This document shows positions 1-8,269 of a stretch of DNA of 64,000 nucleotides, piece after piece. The position numbers and the translations under genes were made by a program. The notes beneath the pieces are model-generated. The model saw nothing but the letters and a program-made list of their open reading frames with translations. It was not told the DNA's origin and searched no databases. The DNA lies in NCBI RefSeq assembly GCF_900112255.1, contig NZ_FOLE01000013.1:1-64000 (forward strand), in the 5' to 3' direction. The stretch is from Flexibacter flexilis DSM 6793. GTDB taxonomy: Bacteria > Bacteroidota > Bacteroidia > Cytophagales > Flexibacteraceae. How positions within the stretch are numbered: position 1 is the first letter of the stretch; each line of letters opens with the position of its first letter.

Positions 1-2
1 CT

Positions 3-344
3 TATATACCTTATCGCGAATCGGTAGGCATTGGAAAACTCTTTGCAGCTTATGCCGAAAACGCCACCGCCGAAGCAATTAAAATAGTAGGATTTGACGA
101 GCTGACAGGCTGTGTATATATGGAACTTGAAAACGGTATTTGTATAAATTCTTGTTTAGGTGAATCGGTTCATTATACGACACCTTACCACGAGCAGGAA
201 TTTATAAGTTACAAACAAGCCGTTAAATATAAAGAGTACGCCGAGTATTTGCGCAGTATCCAAGACGGCACACCAGAGGCTGTACAAGATATAAAATTTG
301 AAGATGAAGGCGACAACCCTTATGCTGTAAGTTCCTTGTTTTAA
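3..344 (+). CDS. C-terminal part of an unknown protein, cut by the window edge
   Basis: The frame is open from the first bases of the window to a TAA at 342-344, so the gene starts upstream and only its last 113 residues are visible. The first internal ATG is at 120, but the codons before it read as ordinary protein, so that ATG is probably not the start. The visible part is mildly acidic and rich in Tyr and Glu, with no membrane segment or motif that I recognise. It lies upstream of, and on the same strand as, a phage structural cluster, separated from it by a terminator-like hairpin. A phage or prophage gene is likely from position only. Confidence 0.6.
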   Translation, partial: YIPYRESVGIGKLFAAYAENATAEAIKIVGFDELTGCVYMELENGICINSCLGESVHYTTPYHEQEFISYKQAVKYKEYAEYLRSIQDGTPEAVQDIKFEDEGDNPYAVSSLF

Positions 345-375
345 AACCCTTTAAAACCCCTCAAATTTCAATGAT

Positions 376-416
376 AAAGCCCTTTACAGCGTTTTTAGAC
401 GTTGGGAGGGCTTTTT
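376..416 (+). terminator. Rho-independent-like terminator
   Basis: AAAGCCC at 376-382 pairs with GGGCTTT at 408-414, followed by a run of T. The loop is long, about 25 bases. It lies just after the partial gene ending at 344. Confidence 0.45.
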
Positions 417-588
417 TGGGCCGCGCTCGCGTTCTCCTCAGACACCACTATCACAATACTCAAATAAGAAGTCTCATTTGGTATTATGTACTGGCGGCTT
501 CCTCGAAACGCAAAAGGGTTTTTTGCCCATAAACTCAACTACTACACTTGTCCTTTTTTTCTCCTTACACCTTCGCCTATTTGCACAC

Positions 589-912
589 ATGAATCTGCTT
601 ACTCTCAAATTCGTGCTCGACCAAATGGACGTTCCTAAACCTTTTGCCATTACGGTCATTGCAGCAAACCAACAAACGGGTGTTGCTGGGCAACGTATTG
701 TACTCGAAGAGGCTATTTTGGCCAAACACCAACCTTCTAAGGCTGCAAAAATCGCCAGTAAGGTCTATAACAACAGCAAAAAAAAGCGAAACATTAAAAA
801 CGATGCCAACGCTACACGATTGCTTTTCGACAAAAGAGGTAAAAGACTCATTACTATACACATAAGACTTATCACTCATTTTAACGGTATCCCCGTCAGA
901 TACGGTTCTTAA
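589..912 (+). CDS. Small phage-cluster protein, unknown function
   Basis: I start this 107-aa protein at ATG 589. The frame is open further upstream, but the upstream residues are low-complexity and unlike protein. The product is basic (Lys/Arg-rich centre, about residues 45-85) and ends in TAA two bases before the portal gene's ATG at 914, so the two are almost certainly co-transcribed. In phages of this layout, a small gene just upstream of the portal can be a head or terminase accessory protein, but nothing in the sequence shows that here. Confidence 0.6.
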   Translation: MNLLTLKFVLDQMDVPKPFAITVIAANQQTGVAGQRIVLEEAILAKHQPSKAAKIASKVYNNSKKKRNIKNDANATRLLFDKRGKRLITIHIRLITHFNGIPVRYGS

Positions 913-913
913 C

Positions 914-2266
914 ATGGCAGAAAAACACATTTCAAACGACGGCAATTTCGCTTTTCTTGATTCGGTGTATGGCGCCGTTTCTTTCGCTACCGTTGGAGCA
1001 ACAGCAACAAACAGTGCTGGAGCTAAACCCACCGCTCCAACGGTCAAAGAAAAAAGCAACAGCAGTGAACCCATTGCTTACTGGGGAGAAGACAACCAGT
1101 TTCCCCAAAATGTACTCAAGCACGCACGACAAAACTCGCTTGTTTCCTCCACGCTCAACTGGAAAGCCAGAGCATTGTATGCGGGTGGTATTCAATACGG
1201 CACATACGACTACAACGACAATGGCGACGCTATCTTTTTGCCCAACAGCAAAAACAGCACTATCAATAAGTTTCTCAATGAAAGCAAAATTGAGCTGTAT
1301 TTAGCCAGTGCCATCACTGATTTCTACTGGTTTTACAACGTGTTTTCTGAGATGATTTTGTCCAAAGACAAGAAAACGATTGTTTCATTAAGGCCGCAAA
1401 AAGCCGCTTTTTGTCGTTGGGCAAAGCAAAATGCCAAAGGCGCACTTGAGAAGTGTTACATATCTCCTAATTGGGATAGCGGCGCAAAGTACAACTCAAA
1501 GGAAACGCAAACCGTTGATGCCATCGACTTGTACGATTTGCCAGAAGAGGTGCGCAAGAAAAAGTTTTTCAAATTCATTTATCCAAGTTCATATCCTACG
1601 CCCGACCGCGTGTATTATCAATTGGCCGATTGGAATTGCTTACGCACATCAGGCTGGTTGGATTTCGCCAATCACATTCCCGTATTCAAAAAGGCCTTGA
1701 TGAAAAATATCACGGCCATCAAATACCATGTGGCCATATCACAAGACTGGTGGGTGTGGAAATACAAGAATTTCCTCAACATGACCGAACCAGAACGCAG
1801 AGCTTTGATGAGCAAAGAAGTGGATGAGTTTGAAAAGGTCATGTCGGGTTCGGAAAATGCAGGTAAATCCATTTTTACCACCTTCAAAACAGACCCGCAG
1901 ACAGGCAAAAACTACGATGGTTGGGTAATTACTTCGTTGGGCGACAAGATGAAAGATGGCCAGTACATCGAAGACAGCCAAGAGGCCAGCTCTCACTTGC
2001 TCTACGCACTCGGCGTACATGGCTCTTTGATTGGTTCGACACCAGGCAAAGGCATGGGCAGTGGTTCTGGTTCTGATGCACGCGAAGCCTTCAATATTTA
2101 TCAGTCGCTCATTGAAATGGAAAAAGACTTGCTGCTTGGGCCACTTCATTTTATCCGCGATTTTAACGAATGGGGTTCGGACATTGCATTCCGTTTCAAA
2201 CGGCCTATTCTCCAAACGCTTGACAACGTGACCGCCAGCAAGCGAAATACTAATATTCCTCAATAA
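914..2266 (+). CDS. Phage portal-like protein
   Basis: A 450-aa protein. The C-terminal third (residues about 355-400) has an EASSHLLYALGVHGSLIG segment followed by a Gly/Ser-rich GKGMGSGSGSDAREAF stretch and a long helix, the pattern of portal proteins in Bacteroidota prophages. The portal forms the dodecameric ring at the head vertex through which DNA is packaged. Length fits the family (400-550 aa). It is followed by a DUF6712-like gene and then by lysis and tail genes on the same strand, which supports a phage late operon. I see no terminase in the window; it would be expected upstream. Family assignment is by recognition of the pattern, without a search. Confidence 0.6.
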   Translation: MAEKHISNDGNFAFLDSVYGAVSFATVGATATNSAGAKPTAPTVKEKSNSSEPIAYWGEDNQFPQNVLKHARQNSLVSSTLNWKARALYAGGIQYGTYDYNDNGDAIFLPNSKNSTINKFLNESKIELYLASAITDFYWFYNVFSEMILSKDKKTIVSLRPQKAAFCRWAKQNAKGALEKCYISPNWDSGAKYNSKETQTVDAIDLYDLPEEVRKKKFFKFIYPSSYPTPDRVYYQLADWNCLRTSGWLDFANHIPVFKKALMKNITAIKYHVAISQDWWVWKYKNFLNMTEPERRALMSKEVDEFEKVMSGSENAGKSIFTTFKTDPQTGKNYDGWVITSLGDKMKDGQYIEDSQEASSHLLYALGVHGSLIGSTPGKGMGSGSGSDAREAFNIYQSLIEMEKDLLLGPLHFIRDFNEWGSDIAFRFKRPILQTLDNVTASKRNTNIPQ

Positions 2267-2289
2267 ACCTAAACACGTCTGATAATGCC

Positions 2290-3381
2290 ATGATGGAAAC
2301 CCTATTTGTCGAAAAAAACGACTTTCAGCAATATTTGCCCGTCAATGCCTCGCTTGAGCTAAAGCTCATTCAGAGCCATTTATGGCAGGCGCAACAGCTA
2401 CATTTATTGCCTATTTTAGGCAATAAACTGCTGAATTTGCTCCTGTTGGCCAATGATGAAGTCGCTTATCAGGCTGCTTTTGAGGCGATTATCGCCCAAA
2501 ATACAGCCATTACCGACGAAAATAATAGCAATCCAGAAGCTACCCCGATTCCGCTTATTCCACTCATTCCTACGCACGCCCAAATGCTTTTGCTCATGCC
2601 TTACGCAAAATTGCCTTTGGCGCACTTAGGATTTGAGCGATACATTCCTATCGCTCAACTGGACATCTCCTCCAGTGGCATTCGCCTCAATGTAAGCGAG
2701 GGCAAAAAGACGGCTTTCGGTTGGCAAATCAACGATTTGGAAAAAAGCTGTCGTGCCAGTGGATTTTTGGGGCTTGAGACCTCTTTACAATTCTTGTACG
2801 AGAACAAAGAGGTCTATAATTGGCATCAATCGGAGGCCTATTTACAAGCCCGCCAGTGTTTCGTTAGCTCCGCTGCTGAGTTGCAGACGTTCTTCGCGCT
2901 AAACATCGTTTATCCGCGACTCACTTACCTGAAAATCGCAGGCATTATGTTACGAACTGAGCAGCGAATCAAGCAAGTAACCTGTATTCCGCTTTTCGCA
3001 GAAATCAAGCAACAGCACTTGCAAGGTAACATTAGCCCCGAAAATGCGGCTTTGCTTGAATACATCAAACCCGCCATTGCGCTGCTGGCCATGAGCCGCG
3101 CACTTCTGGAGTCTTCTGTTACACTCGACGATACGGGTATTAGTTTGTTTAACAACAACAATTCCCAAACCGTCAAGGTGCAGCAACCCGCAGAGTTAGA
3201 ACGACTTGACAGCGTCAAAAAAGAGCTGGAGCAAGAAGGCGAAAGCTACTTAACCCAGTTGGATAATTTTCTGCAAAAAAATGCAGAAACCTATCCACTG
3301 TATAAGGATAGCCCCTGTTTTGCAGACCGTCAGACACTCCGATTTGAGCAAGACCCAACCAAACATGTTCATTTATTTTAA
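2290..3381 (+). CDS. DUF6712-like phage structural protein
   Basis: A 363-aa protein. The N-terminus (VEKNDFQQYLPVNAS, then a Leu/Gln-rich helix with QAQQLHLLPILG) matches my recollection of DUF6712 proteins, found beside portal or head genes in Bacteroidota prophages and probably part of the head-tail connector. The start is ambiguous between ATG 2290 and ATG 2293. The C-terminus is Glu-rich and helical. It begins 23 bases after the portal stop and is followed 20 bases later by the holin-like gene. No enzymatic motif is visible, so the role is inferred from family memory and position. Confidence 0.55.
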   Translation: MMETLFVEKNDFQQYLPVNASLELKLIQSHLWQAQQLHLLPILGNKLLNLLLLANDEVAYQAAFEAIIAQNTAITDENNSNPEATPIPLIPLIPTHAQMLLLMPYAKLPLAHLGFERYIPIAQLDISSSGIRLNVSEGKKTAFGWQINDLEKSCRASGFLGLETSLQFLYENKEVYNWHQSEAYLQARQCFVSSAAELQTFFALNIVYPRLTYLKIAGIMLRTEQRIKQVTCIPLFAEIKQQHLQGNISPENAALLEYIKPAIALLAMSRALLESSVTLDDTGISLFNNNNSQTVKVQQPAELERLDSVKKELEQEGESYLTQLDNFLQKNAETYPLYKDSPCFADRQTLRFEQDPTKHVHLF

Positions 3382-3401
3382 ACCTAAACCCTTCTTTTTC
3401 A

Positions 3402-3602
3402 ATGGAAAATAACCATCACCACACCAATCCATTAGTCAATATTGCCATTGTTATCTGCAACTTTCTTGCTTGGGCTTTTTCGTTTCAAGGGCTACAACAA
3501 GTACAGCTCATTGCATCGCTGACGCTCACAACCTTGTCTATCGTTTTCGTTTCATGGCAGATTTATGACAAAATAAAGCAGCGAAAGCCGCCCAATCCTT
3601 AA
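3402..3602 (+). CDS. Small two-helix membrane protein, holin-like
   Basis: A 66-aa protein with a short His/Asn-rich N-terminus, two predicted hydrophobic helices (residues about 12-30 and 34-53) and a basic C-terminal tail. Size, topology and position just upstream of a CHAP endolysin suggest a holin that opens the inner membrane for lysis. There is no specific holin family signature, so this is a positional call. Confidence 0.5.
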   Translation: MENNHHHTNPLVNIAIVICNFLAWAFSFQGLQQVQLIASLTLTTLSIVFVSWQIYDKIKQRKPPNP

Positions 3603-3632
3603 CAATTATTTACATTCTAAACCCTTTATCCA

Positions 3633-3995
3633 ATGAAAAATCTATTGCCGCGTTTCTTGCGCTTCTTGGCCTTGTGGCCTGAAATTCTCGGCCTACCAAT
3701 GGCTTTGTTGGTCTTCTTTATTTCTCCGCTCGCGCTACGAAAAACAGACCCAACCGCCATTGTGTACGATGTCGGTATTTTGCAAATCATTCTATTTGCT
3801 CTCATCGCCATGCTCTCCCTCAACAGCCTTGTTTGGTTAGGCATTCGCCTCAATTTCAGAACATTGTTCCACTATTATGTAGAACAATTTCAGTGCGATT
3901 TTATCAACCTAAAACCCGTCCAAAGAATATGCGTTTTACTCTCTGTTTACTTTGGCTTGCTCATAGCCTTTGTGTTGTTGGTCAGGGTGCTATAA
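3633..3995 (+). CDS. Small membrane protein in the lysis cluster
   Basis: A 120-aa protein with a basic N-terminus and three hydrophobic stretches (about residues 12-30, 45-70 and 98-118). Its 3' end overlaps the start of the endolysin gene by 67 bases in another frame. It could be a second holin, an antiholin or an unrelated membrane protein; the sequence does not discriminate. Confidence 0.5.
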   Translation: MKNLLPRFLRFLALWPEILGLPMALLVFFISPLALRKTDPTAIVYDVGILQIILFALIAMLSLNSLVWLGIRLNFRTLFHYYVEQFQCDFINLKPVQRICVLLSVYFGLLIAFVLLVRVL

Positions 3996-4456
3996 GAAAC
4001 GACTTAGCGCAAACCTATCTTTCCCAAGTCGGCATTAGAGAAGCCACAGGCCGCAATGACGGAACGCAAGTAGAAATGTACTTGCATTCCGTCAAGGCCA
4101 AACGCGGCCAGTCTTGGTGTGCGGCTTTCGTGTCATGGTGCTTGCAGCAACATGACATACCGCACCCCCAGTCCGCTTGGTCGCCCGCCCTTTTTCCCAA
4201 ACGCCATACCGTCTTTGTCCGTGGCCAGCCTTACACTTACGCCCCGCAGCGTGGCGATGTATTCGGCTTGTACTACACCAATTTAGGCCGCATCGGGCAC
4301 GTAGGCTTTATTGAGCAATGGGATTATGGCGGAAAATTCGTAATCACCGTAGAAGGCAACACCAACGAAGCAGGTAGCCGTCAAGGAGATGGCGTGTACC
4401 GAAAAAAACGACCCAAACGTACCATTTACAAAATCGCTAATTTCATTGACCGATGA
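3929..4456 (+). CDS. CHAP-domain endolysin with signal peptide
   Basis: I chose ATG 3929, giving 175 aa, because the first 20 residues (MRF followed by Leu/Cys-rich hydrophobic residues and VGQG) form a signal peptide. Upstream frame sequence belongs to the overlapping membrane-protein gene. The mature domain has the CHAP/NlpC-type amidase pattern: the catalytic Cys in WCAAFVSWC (about residue 68), the His in IGHVGFIEQW (about residue 122) and the acidic/Asn residue in VEGNTNEAGS (about residue 142). Such enzymes cleave peptidoglycan cross-bridges during lysis. The gene ends in TGA that overlaps the next gene's ATG (ATGA at 4453-4456), an arrangement expected when TGA is a stop. Confidence 0.75.
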   Translation: MRFTLCLLWLAHSLCVVGQGAIRNDLAQTYLSQVGIREATGRNDGTQVEMYLHSVKAKRGQSWCAAFVSWCLQQHDIPHPQSAWSPALFPKRHTVFVRGQPYTYAPQRGDVFGLYYTNLGRIGHVGFIEQWDYGGKFVITVEGNTNEAGSRQGDGVYRKKRPKRTIYKIANFIDR

Positions 4457-5055
4457 AACCTATCCTTTTCTACATACTCTTCTTCGTAGTCTGCTTTGTT
4501 GGTGCTGCCTATTGGCATCACCAGCAAATCGCAGCCCTTGAAGCGGAGCGCGAAAACCTTGTTTTAGCGCATAACAATCAATTGCGCCGCGTGCGCAATG
4601 CACAAGGCCAACAAAGAGCTATCGCTCCCGTCGCTCAGCTCTCAGCCGCTACGCTTCGAGAGCTGAACGCGGCACATATTGCCGCCTTAGAACGCGCTTT
4701 TGATACCAAAATCAAACGCGTTCAGGCTGTAATGCGTTTGTCGGTTACCACATCGGGCAAGGCTTCCATGTCTGCGCGTGATACGCTTGTCATGTCGCCG
4801 CGCGATTCGCTGCCCAAGCAGCTCAAGCAATACCGCTACGCCGACCAATACTTTCAGATGTCCGCAATTGCGGACACTGACAGTCTTTGGGTTACTAATT
4901 ACTCCGTGCGCAATGACATTACAGCCATTGCGCACAAAGGCCGCCGCTCCCCCCGTTGGAAGTTCTGGAAACCCAGACCTATCCAATGCCAAGTGTTCCT
5001 TTTTAACCCTCATTCGGGCATAGATACAATTGAAATTCAAACCCTTAGCAAGTAA
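4453..5055 (+). CDS. Spanin-like protein (one TM plus coiled coil)
   Basis: A 200-aa protein with an N-terminal membrane anchor (residues about 3-20) followed by a Glu/Arg/Gln-rich region likely to form a coiled coil (about 25-80), then a Ser/Asp-rich part and a basic C-terminus. The architecture and its place directly after the endolysin resemble Rz-type spanins, which disrupt the outer membrane at the end of lysis. It overlaps the endolysin by 4 bases and the next gene by one base (TAATG), so translation is probably coupled. No sequence motif proves spanin function. Confidence 0.45.
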   Translation: MKPILFYILFFVVCFVGAAYWHHQQIAALEAERENLVLAHNNQLRRVRNAQGQQRAIAPVAQLSAATLRELNAAHIAALERAFDTKIKRVQAVMRLSVTTSGKASMSARDTLVMSPRDSLPKQLKQYRYADQYFQMSAIADTDSLWVTNYSVRNDITAIAHKGRRSPRWKFWKPRPIQCQVFLFNPHSGIDTIEIQTLSK

Positions 5056-5864
5056 TGGAAGACAACGGATTTTATTTAGAAGGTAAATTTTACCCTTGCC
5101 CCAAAAACTACCAAGAACTTACCCGTGACCAGCTCATCAAAATCTATGAGCTTTTGATGAGCGAAGCTCCCTACACCGATGTAGTGGTAGCCATTATCCC
5201 CGTTTTGTTTCGCTTGCACATGAATTTGGAGCTATTGCGCTTCTTCATGACCAAAGTAACGCCTGTTGAATGGGTGGATTTGGCACTATTGACAGACCCT
5301 TTTATTCAAAATCCTGAGTCTTGCATCAACTTACTACCCACCGTTTGCGTGGACGAAAAACAATTCGTAGGCCCCGCTGACACCTTGGCCAACCTATCGT
5401 TTGCCGAGTTCATCAATGCAGACACGCACTTTTTGCGTTTTCTGCAAACCCAAGACGAAAGCCATCTCAACGCCTTGTGCGCTACGCTCTATCGACCGCA
5501 GCGCGAAGACTTCAATCCCGATGCGCCAGATACCAATGGCGACCCGCGCGAAGTCTTCAACGACAATTTAGTGGCGACCCGCGCTCAAACATTTGCTACT
5601 TTGCTCAAGGGCGAAAAGGCCGCTATTCTCTATTTTTTCATGGGTTGCCGCAACGAAATAGAAAAGCAATACCCTTGGATTTTCAAGAAAACCGACGAGG
5701 AAAAAACAGAATCCGAAGGTTGGGTAGGCGTGTGGTTGCAAATGGCAGGCAATAAGTTCGGCGACGCTGAAAAGACGGCCAACACCAATTTACATTGGAT
5801 TTTGACCGAGCTAAATATTATGATGCGTAACTACTTTGAAACCAAATCTAAAACGCAACAATGA
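5055..5864 (+). CDS. Phage tail-assembly-chaperone-like protein
   Basis: A 269-aa mostly helical, acidic protein. The beginning (FYLEGKFYPCPKNYQELT) and the helical body resemble proteins encoded just before tail genes in Bacteroidota prophages. I do not recognise a defined domain. It sits between lysis genes and a gp10-like gene and ends in TGA overlapping the next ATG (ATGA at 5861-5864). Function is inferred from position only. Confidence 0.4.
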   Translation: MEDNGFYLEGKFYPCPKNYQELTRDQLIKIYELLMSEAPYTDVVVAIIPVLFRLHMNLELLRFFMTKVTPVEWVDLALLTDPFIQNPESCINLLPTVCVDEKQFVGPADTLANLSFAEFINADTHFLRFLQTQDESHLNALCATLYRPQREDFNPDAPDTNGDPREVFNDNLVATRAQTFATLLKGEKAAILYFFMGCRNEIEKQYPWIFKKTDEEKTESEGWVGVWLQMAGNKFGDAEKTANTNLHWILTELNIMMRNYFETKSKTQQ

Positions 5865-6355
5865 CACGCCAATCATACGAAGACTATTTCAAAAACGTAG
5901 CCGCCAAGCTGCCCGAAATTCAGCATTCCGAGCAGAACAAACGTTTTGAAATCATGGACATTGAAGAAGTGTTTGGCGAGGTAAAAAAAGACATGGATTT
6001 GGAAGCCTTTTGTCTGTTCTTGGATTACTACGAAGGCTTATTGGATTTGAAAAACATTGACAATCCTTTCAATAATCAATTATGCGCTTTTCAAATAATC
6101 CGAAAATTAGACAGCCGCAGCGATACCGATAGCAAAGTACAGTTGCTTGACCAAGCCGAAGCCATCGCCAAGAAAATCATTGCCAAAATGATACATGACG
6201 CTTACGAGCGTAGCCATTTCAAAAACTTAGAGTTTTCTGAAATTCCGCTCTTAAAGGTAGGGCCTGTTTTTGACAACTGTTATGGCATCAGGGTAGAGTT
6301 TAAACTCTACGCCTCCGAGCGATTAGACTACAATCCAGACGATTGGCTACCATGA
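5861..6355 (+). CDS. Phage protein of unknown function
   Basis: A 164-aa acidic protein with no recognisable motif. Its start overlaps the preceding stop (ATGA) and its own TGA stop at 6353-6355 overlaps the next gene's ATG at 6352. This tight packing shows it belongs to the same late operon. The position just before a gp10-like gene suggests a head-tail connector or minor tail component. Confidence 0.5.
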   Translation: MTRQSYEDYFKNVAAKLPEIQHSEQNKRFEIMDIEEVFGEVKKDMDLEAFCLFLDYYEGLLDLKNIDNPFNNQLCAFQIIRKLDSRSDTDSKVQLLDQAEAIAKKIIAKMIHDAYERSHFKNLEFSEIPLLKVGPVFDNCYGIRVEFKLYASERLDYNPDDWLP

Positions 6356-6747
6356 TAAACCAAGAGCTTTACAACGTCTTTCAGGAATGGGCAAACCGCA
6401 CCGTCGAGGTATTGCGCCAGCAAATCAAATCCAAAAACATCAAAGAAACCGATGCGCTGCTACGCAGCTTATCCACCAAACTAAGCCAGCAAACGGGCGG
6501 GGTAGTTTCGGCGCAATTCTGGTTCAACACCTATGGCCGTTTCGTGGATATGGGCGCAGGCCGTCGGCGAAAAGCAGAGACCCAAGCCACCAACCGAGCC
6601 GTTTGGAAAAGCAGAGGACGAAAACCCAAGAAATGGTATTCGCGCCCCATACACGCCCGAATACATCGGTTACGCGAAATCGTTACCCTTGATGTAGCAG
6701 AAATCGCACTCAAGCAAGTTTTAGAAGAGCTGGACAAGGCCAAATAA
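6352..6747 (+). CDS. HK97 gp10-like minor tail protein
   Basis: I use ATG 6352 (131 aa), which overlaps the previous TGA, rather than the TTG nine bases upstream. The protein has an N-terminal helix, a central segment with YGRFVDMGAGRRR and a basic stretch with SRGRKPKKWYSRP. The pattern YGxFVDxGxG is typical of gp10-like tail completion proteins. The TAA stop at 6745-6747 lies inside a strong terminator hairpin, so this is the last gene of the transcript. No tape-measure, major tail or tail-fibre gene follows, which is unusual for a complete phage. Confidence 0.5.
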   Translation: MINQELYNVFQEWANRTVEVLRQQIKSKNIKETDALLRSLSTKLSQQTGGVVSAQFWFNTYGRFVDMGAGRRRKAETQATNRAVWKSRGRKPKKWYSRPIHARIHRLREIVTLDVAEIALKQVLEELDKAK

Positions 6748-6765
6748 CCTTGTTCAGCTCTTTTT
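6726..6765 (+). terminator. Strong terminator overlapping the last phage gene
   Basis: AGAGCTGGACAAGG (6726-6739) pairs with CCTTGTTCAGCTCT (6748-6761) with one G-U-type mismatch and an 8-base loop, followed by TTTTT. The stem includes the final codons and the stop region of the gp10-like gene. Confidence 0.8.
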
Positions 6766-7369
6766 GCTTATAACGGCATTTTTGTTTTTATAAATACCTA
6801 ATAAATAGGTGCTTATAAAATATTTTACACTTTTTCCAAATGCCATGTCACCCTTTTTTCCTTCGGCAAACGTCTTGTATCTATATAGAGATATTTAAAC
6901 CGAAAATTGCCAGCGAAAGCCAAAAATTTTGGGTAGGGGTAGTTTTGTGCCTGCGTATAACTATTTAAAAAATAGAGCTTTATTTTTATTTTTTGCATTT
7001 AAGGCGTTGATTATCAATTGAATGAATTTTGTTTAAAATTCTACTGCCACATCATTTGCCACACTAAGTATATTGATAAATACAATTAGTTGTTTTAGGT
7101 GTAAATAGTCTGTTACTTGATTGAAGTAAATCTTCTGCTCTTTGTTCGGTAGCATAGAGTTACATTCAAATTAAGGAGAATCCTTTTTGTTGACCGCATA
7201 CACTAGCATTTTTGCATGTACTTTCAATAACTGACTTAGTGTTCCACTAGAAAACAAGGTTTTTATATCCGTGCAAAATCATTTATGAAGGTACGATACA
7301 CGAATTATAACCGAAAAAATACATTACTTTGCAGTTTATAAAATAAAGGCATAAGTCTAAATAGAAATA
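6766..7369. other. AT-rich gap between phage cluster and Ssp operon
   Basis: About 600 bases without a convincing gene on either strand. It marks the junction between the phage cluster and the defence operon and should contain the operon promoter. A Bacteroidota-like -7 element, TACTTTGC at 7325-7332, lies about 40 bases before the sspB start; it lacks one base of the TAnnTTTG consensus. I see no attachment site, tRNA or obvious repeat. Confidence 0.5.
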
Positions 7370-8269
7370 ATGAGTGAAATGACTACATCAAAATATATAT
7401 TTTCAGGGCACGATTCATTTCATTGTCGACAACTTTGGCTCAAAAAAGGGTTTGACTTTGTTCAAAGTGGGTTATTATTCAACAGTGAAGATGCTGTTGT
7501 TAAACTGGGTGTAGGTAAAAACATGGTTTCTGCAATCCGTTACTGGTTAAAAGCATTTAATATAATTGATAACAAAGATCATCCTACTGAATTTGGAATA
7601 AGGCTTTTTGATACAGATACGGGATATGATCCTTTTTTAGAGGATGATGCAAGTTTGTGGCTACTACACTATCAGCTTGTTAAAACGGGTATAGCATCTA
7701 TCTATAGTATCATATTTAATGAATTTAGGAAAGAAAAAATAATATTTAATGATGGTTCTTTTTTGAATTATTTGAAGCGAATTCAGGAGATAAACCATGT
7801 ATTAAATTTTAACGAGAATACTGTAGCGAAAGACTTTATGGTTTTTGTAAATACATACAAAAACGATGAAGGCTATAATGACGTTGAAGATAGCTATTCT
7901 GGTATACTTTCTGAAATTGATTTGCTCAAAATCATTCAGATAGAGTATAAAGATGAAAATGGCAAAATAAAAAAAAGGATAGAATATCAAATTGAAAACA
8001 ATGACAGAGATAAATTACTAGCACAGGTTTTATTGTTTTCAATTTTAGATAACCCAAATTATGGGAACTCAATTAGTTTAAATTCGCTTGAGTACGACTA
8101 CAACAGTCCTGGTTCAATCTTTGCATTGAATCGTTCGGGACTGATAAACAAAATTTCTGAAATCGTGGACAAAAACATTACGTTCACAGACCACGCAGGA
8201 ATAAAAGAATTGCAATTCAAGAATAAACCGAACGCATTTTCAATTTTAGACAAATACTATGGCAAATAA
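7370..8269 (+). CDS. sspB: DUF4007 protein, SspB-type phosphorothioation nickase
   Basis: A 299-aa protein with the DUF4007 pattern near its N-terminus: FSGHDSFHCRQLWLKKGFD (about residues 11-29), LGVGKNMVSAIRYWL (about 45-59) and YDPFLEDDASLWLLHY (about 84-99). In SspABCD systems the DUF4007 protein SspB is reported as the nicking enzyme that opens one DNA strand for sulfur insertion. It is the first gene of a co-directional operon and overlaps the next gene by 11 bases. The order DUF4007, large ATPase, PP-loop sulfurtransferase is that of sspBCD. Family recognition is strong; the biochemical role is taken from characterised relatives. Confidence 0.8.
   Translation: MSEMTTSKYIFSGHDSFHCRQLWLKKGFDFVQSGLLFNSEDAVVKLGVGKNMVSAIRYWLKAFNIIDNKDHPTEFGIRLFDTDTGYDPFLEDDASLWLLHYQLVKTGIASIYSIIFNEFRKEKIIFNDGSFLNYLKRIQEINHVLNFNENTVAKDFMVFVNTYKNDEGYNDVEDSYSGILSEIDLLKIIQIEYKDENGKIKKRIEYQIENNDRDKLLAQVLLFSILDNPNYGNSISLNSLEYDYNSPGSIFALNRSGLINKISEIVDKNITFTDHAGIKELQFKNKPNAFSILDKYYGK

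Noticed and set aside
577-1074. Minus-strand ORF opposite the portal region
   Set aside because: Shadow of two well-supported plus-strand genes; no motif and no operon context.
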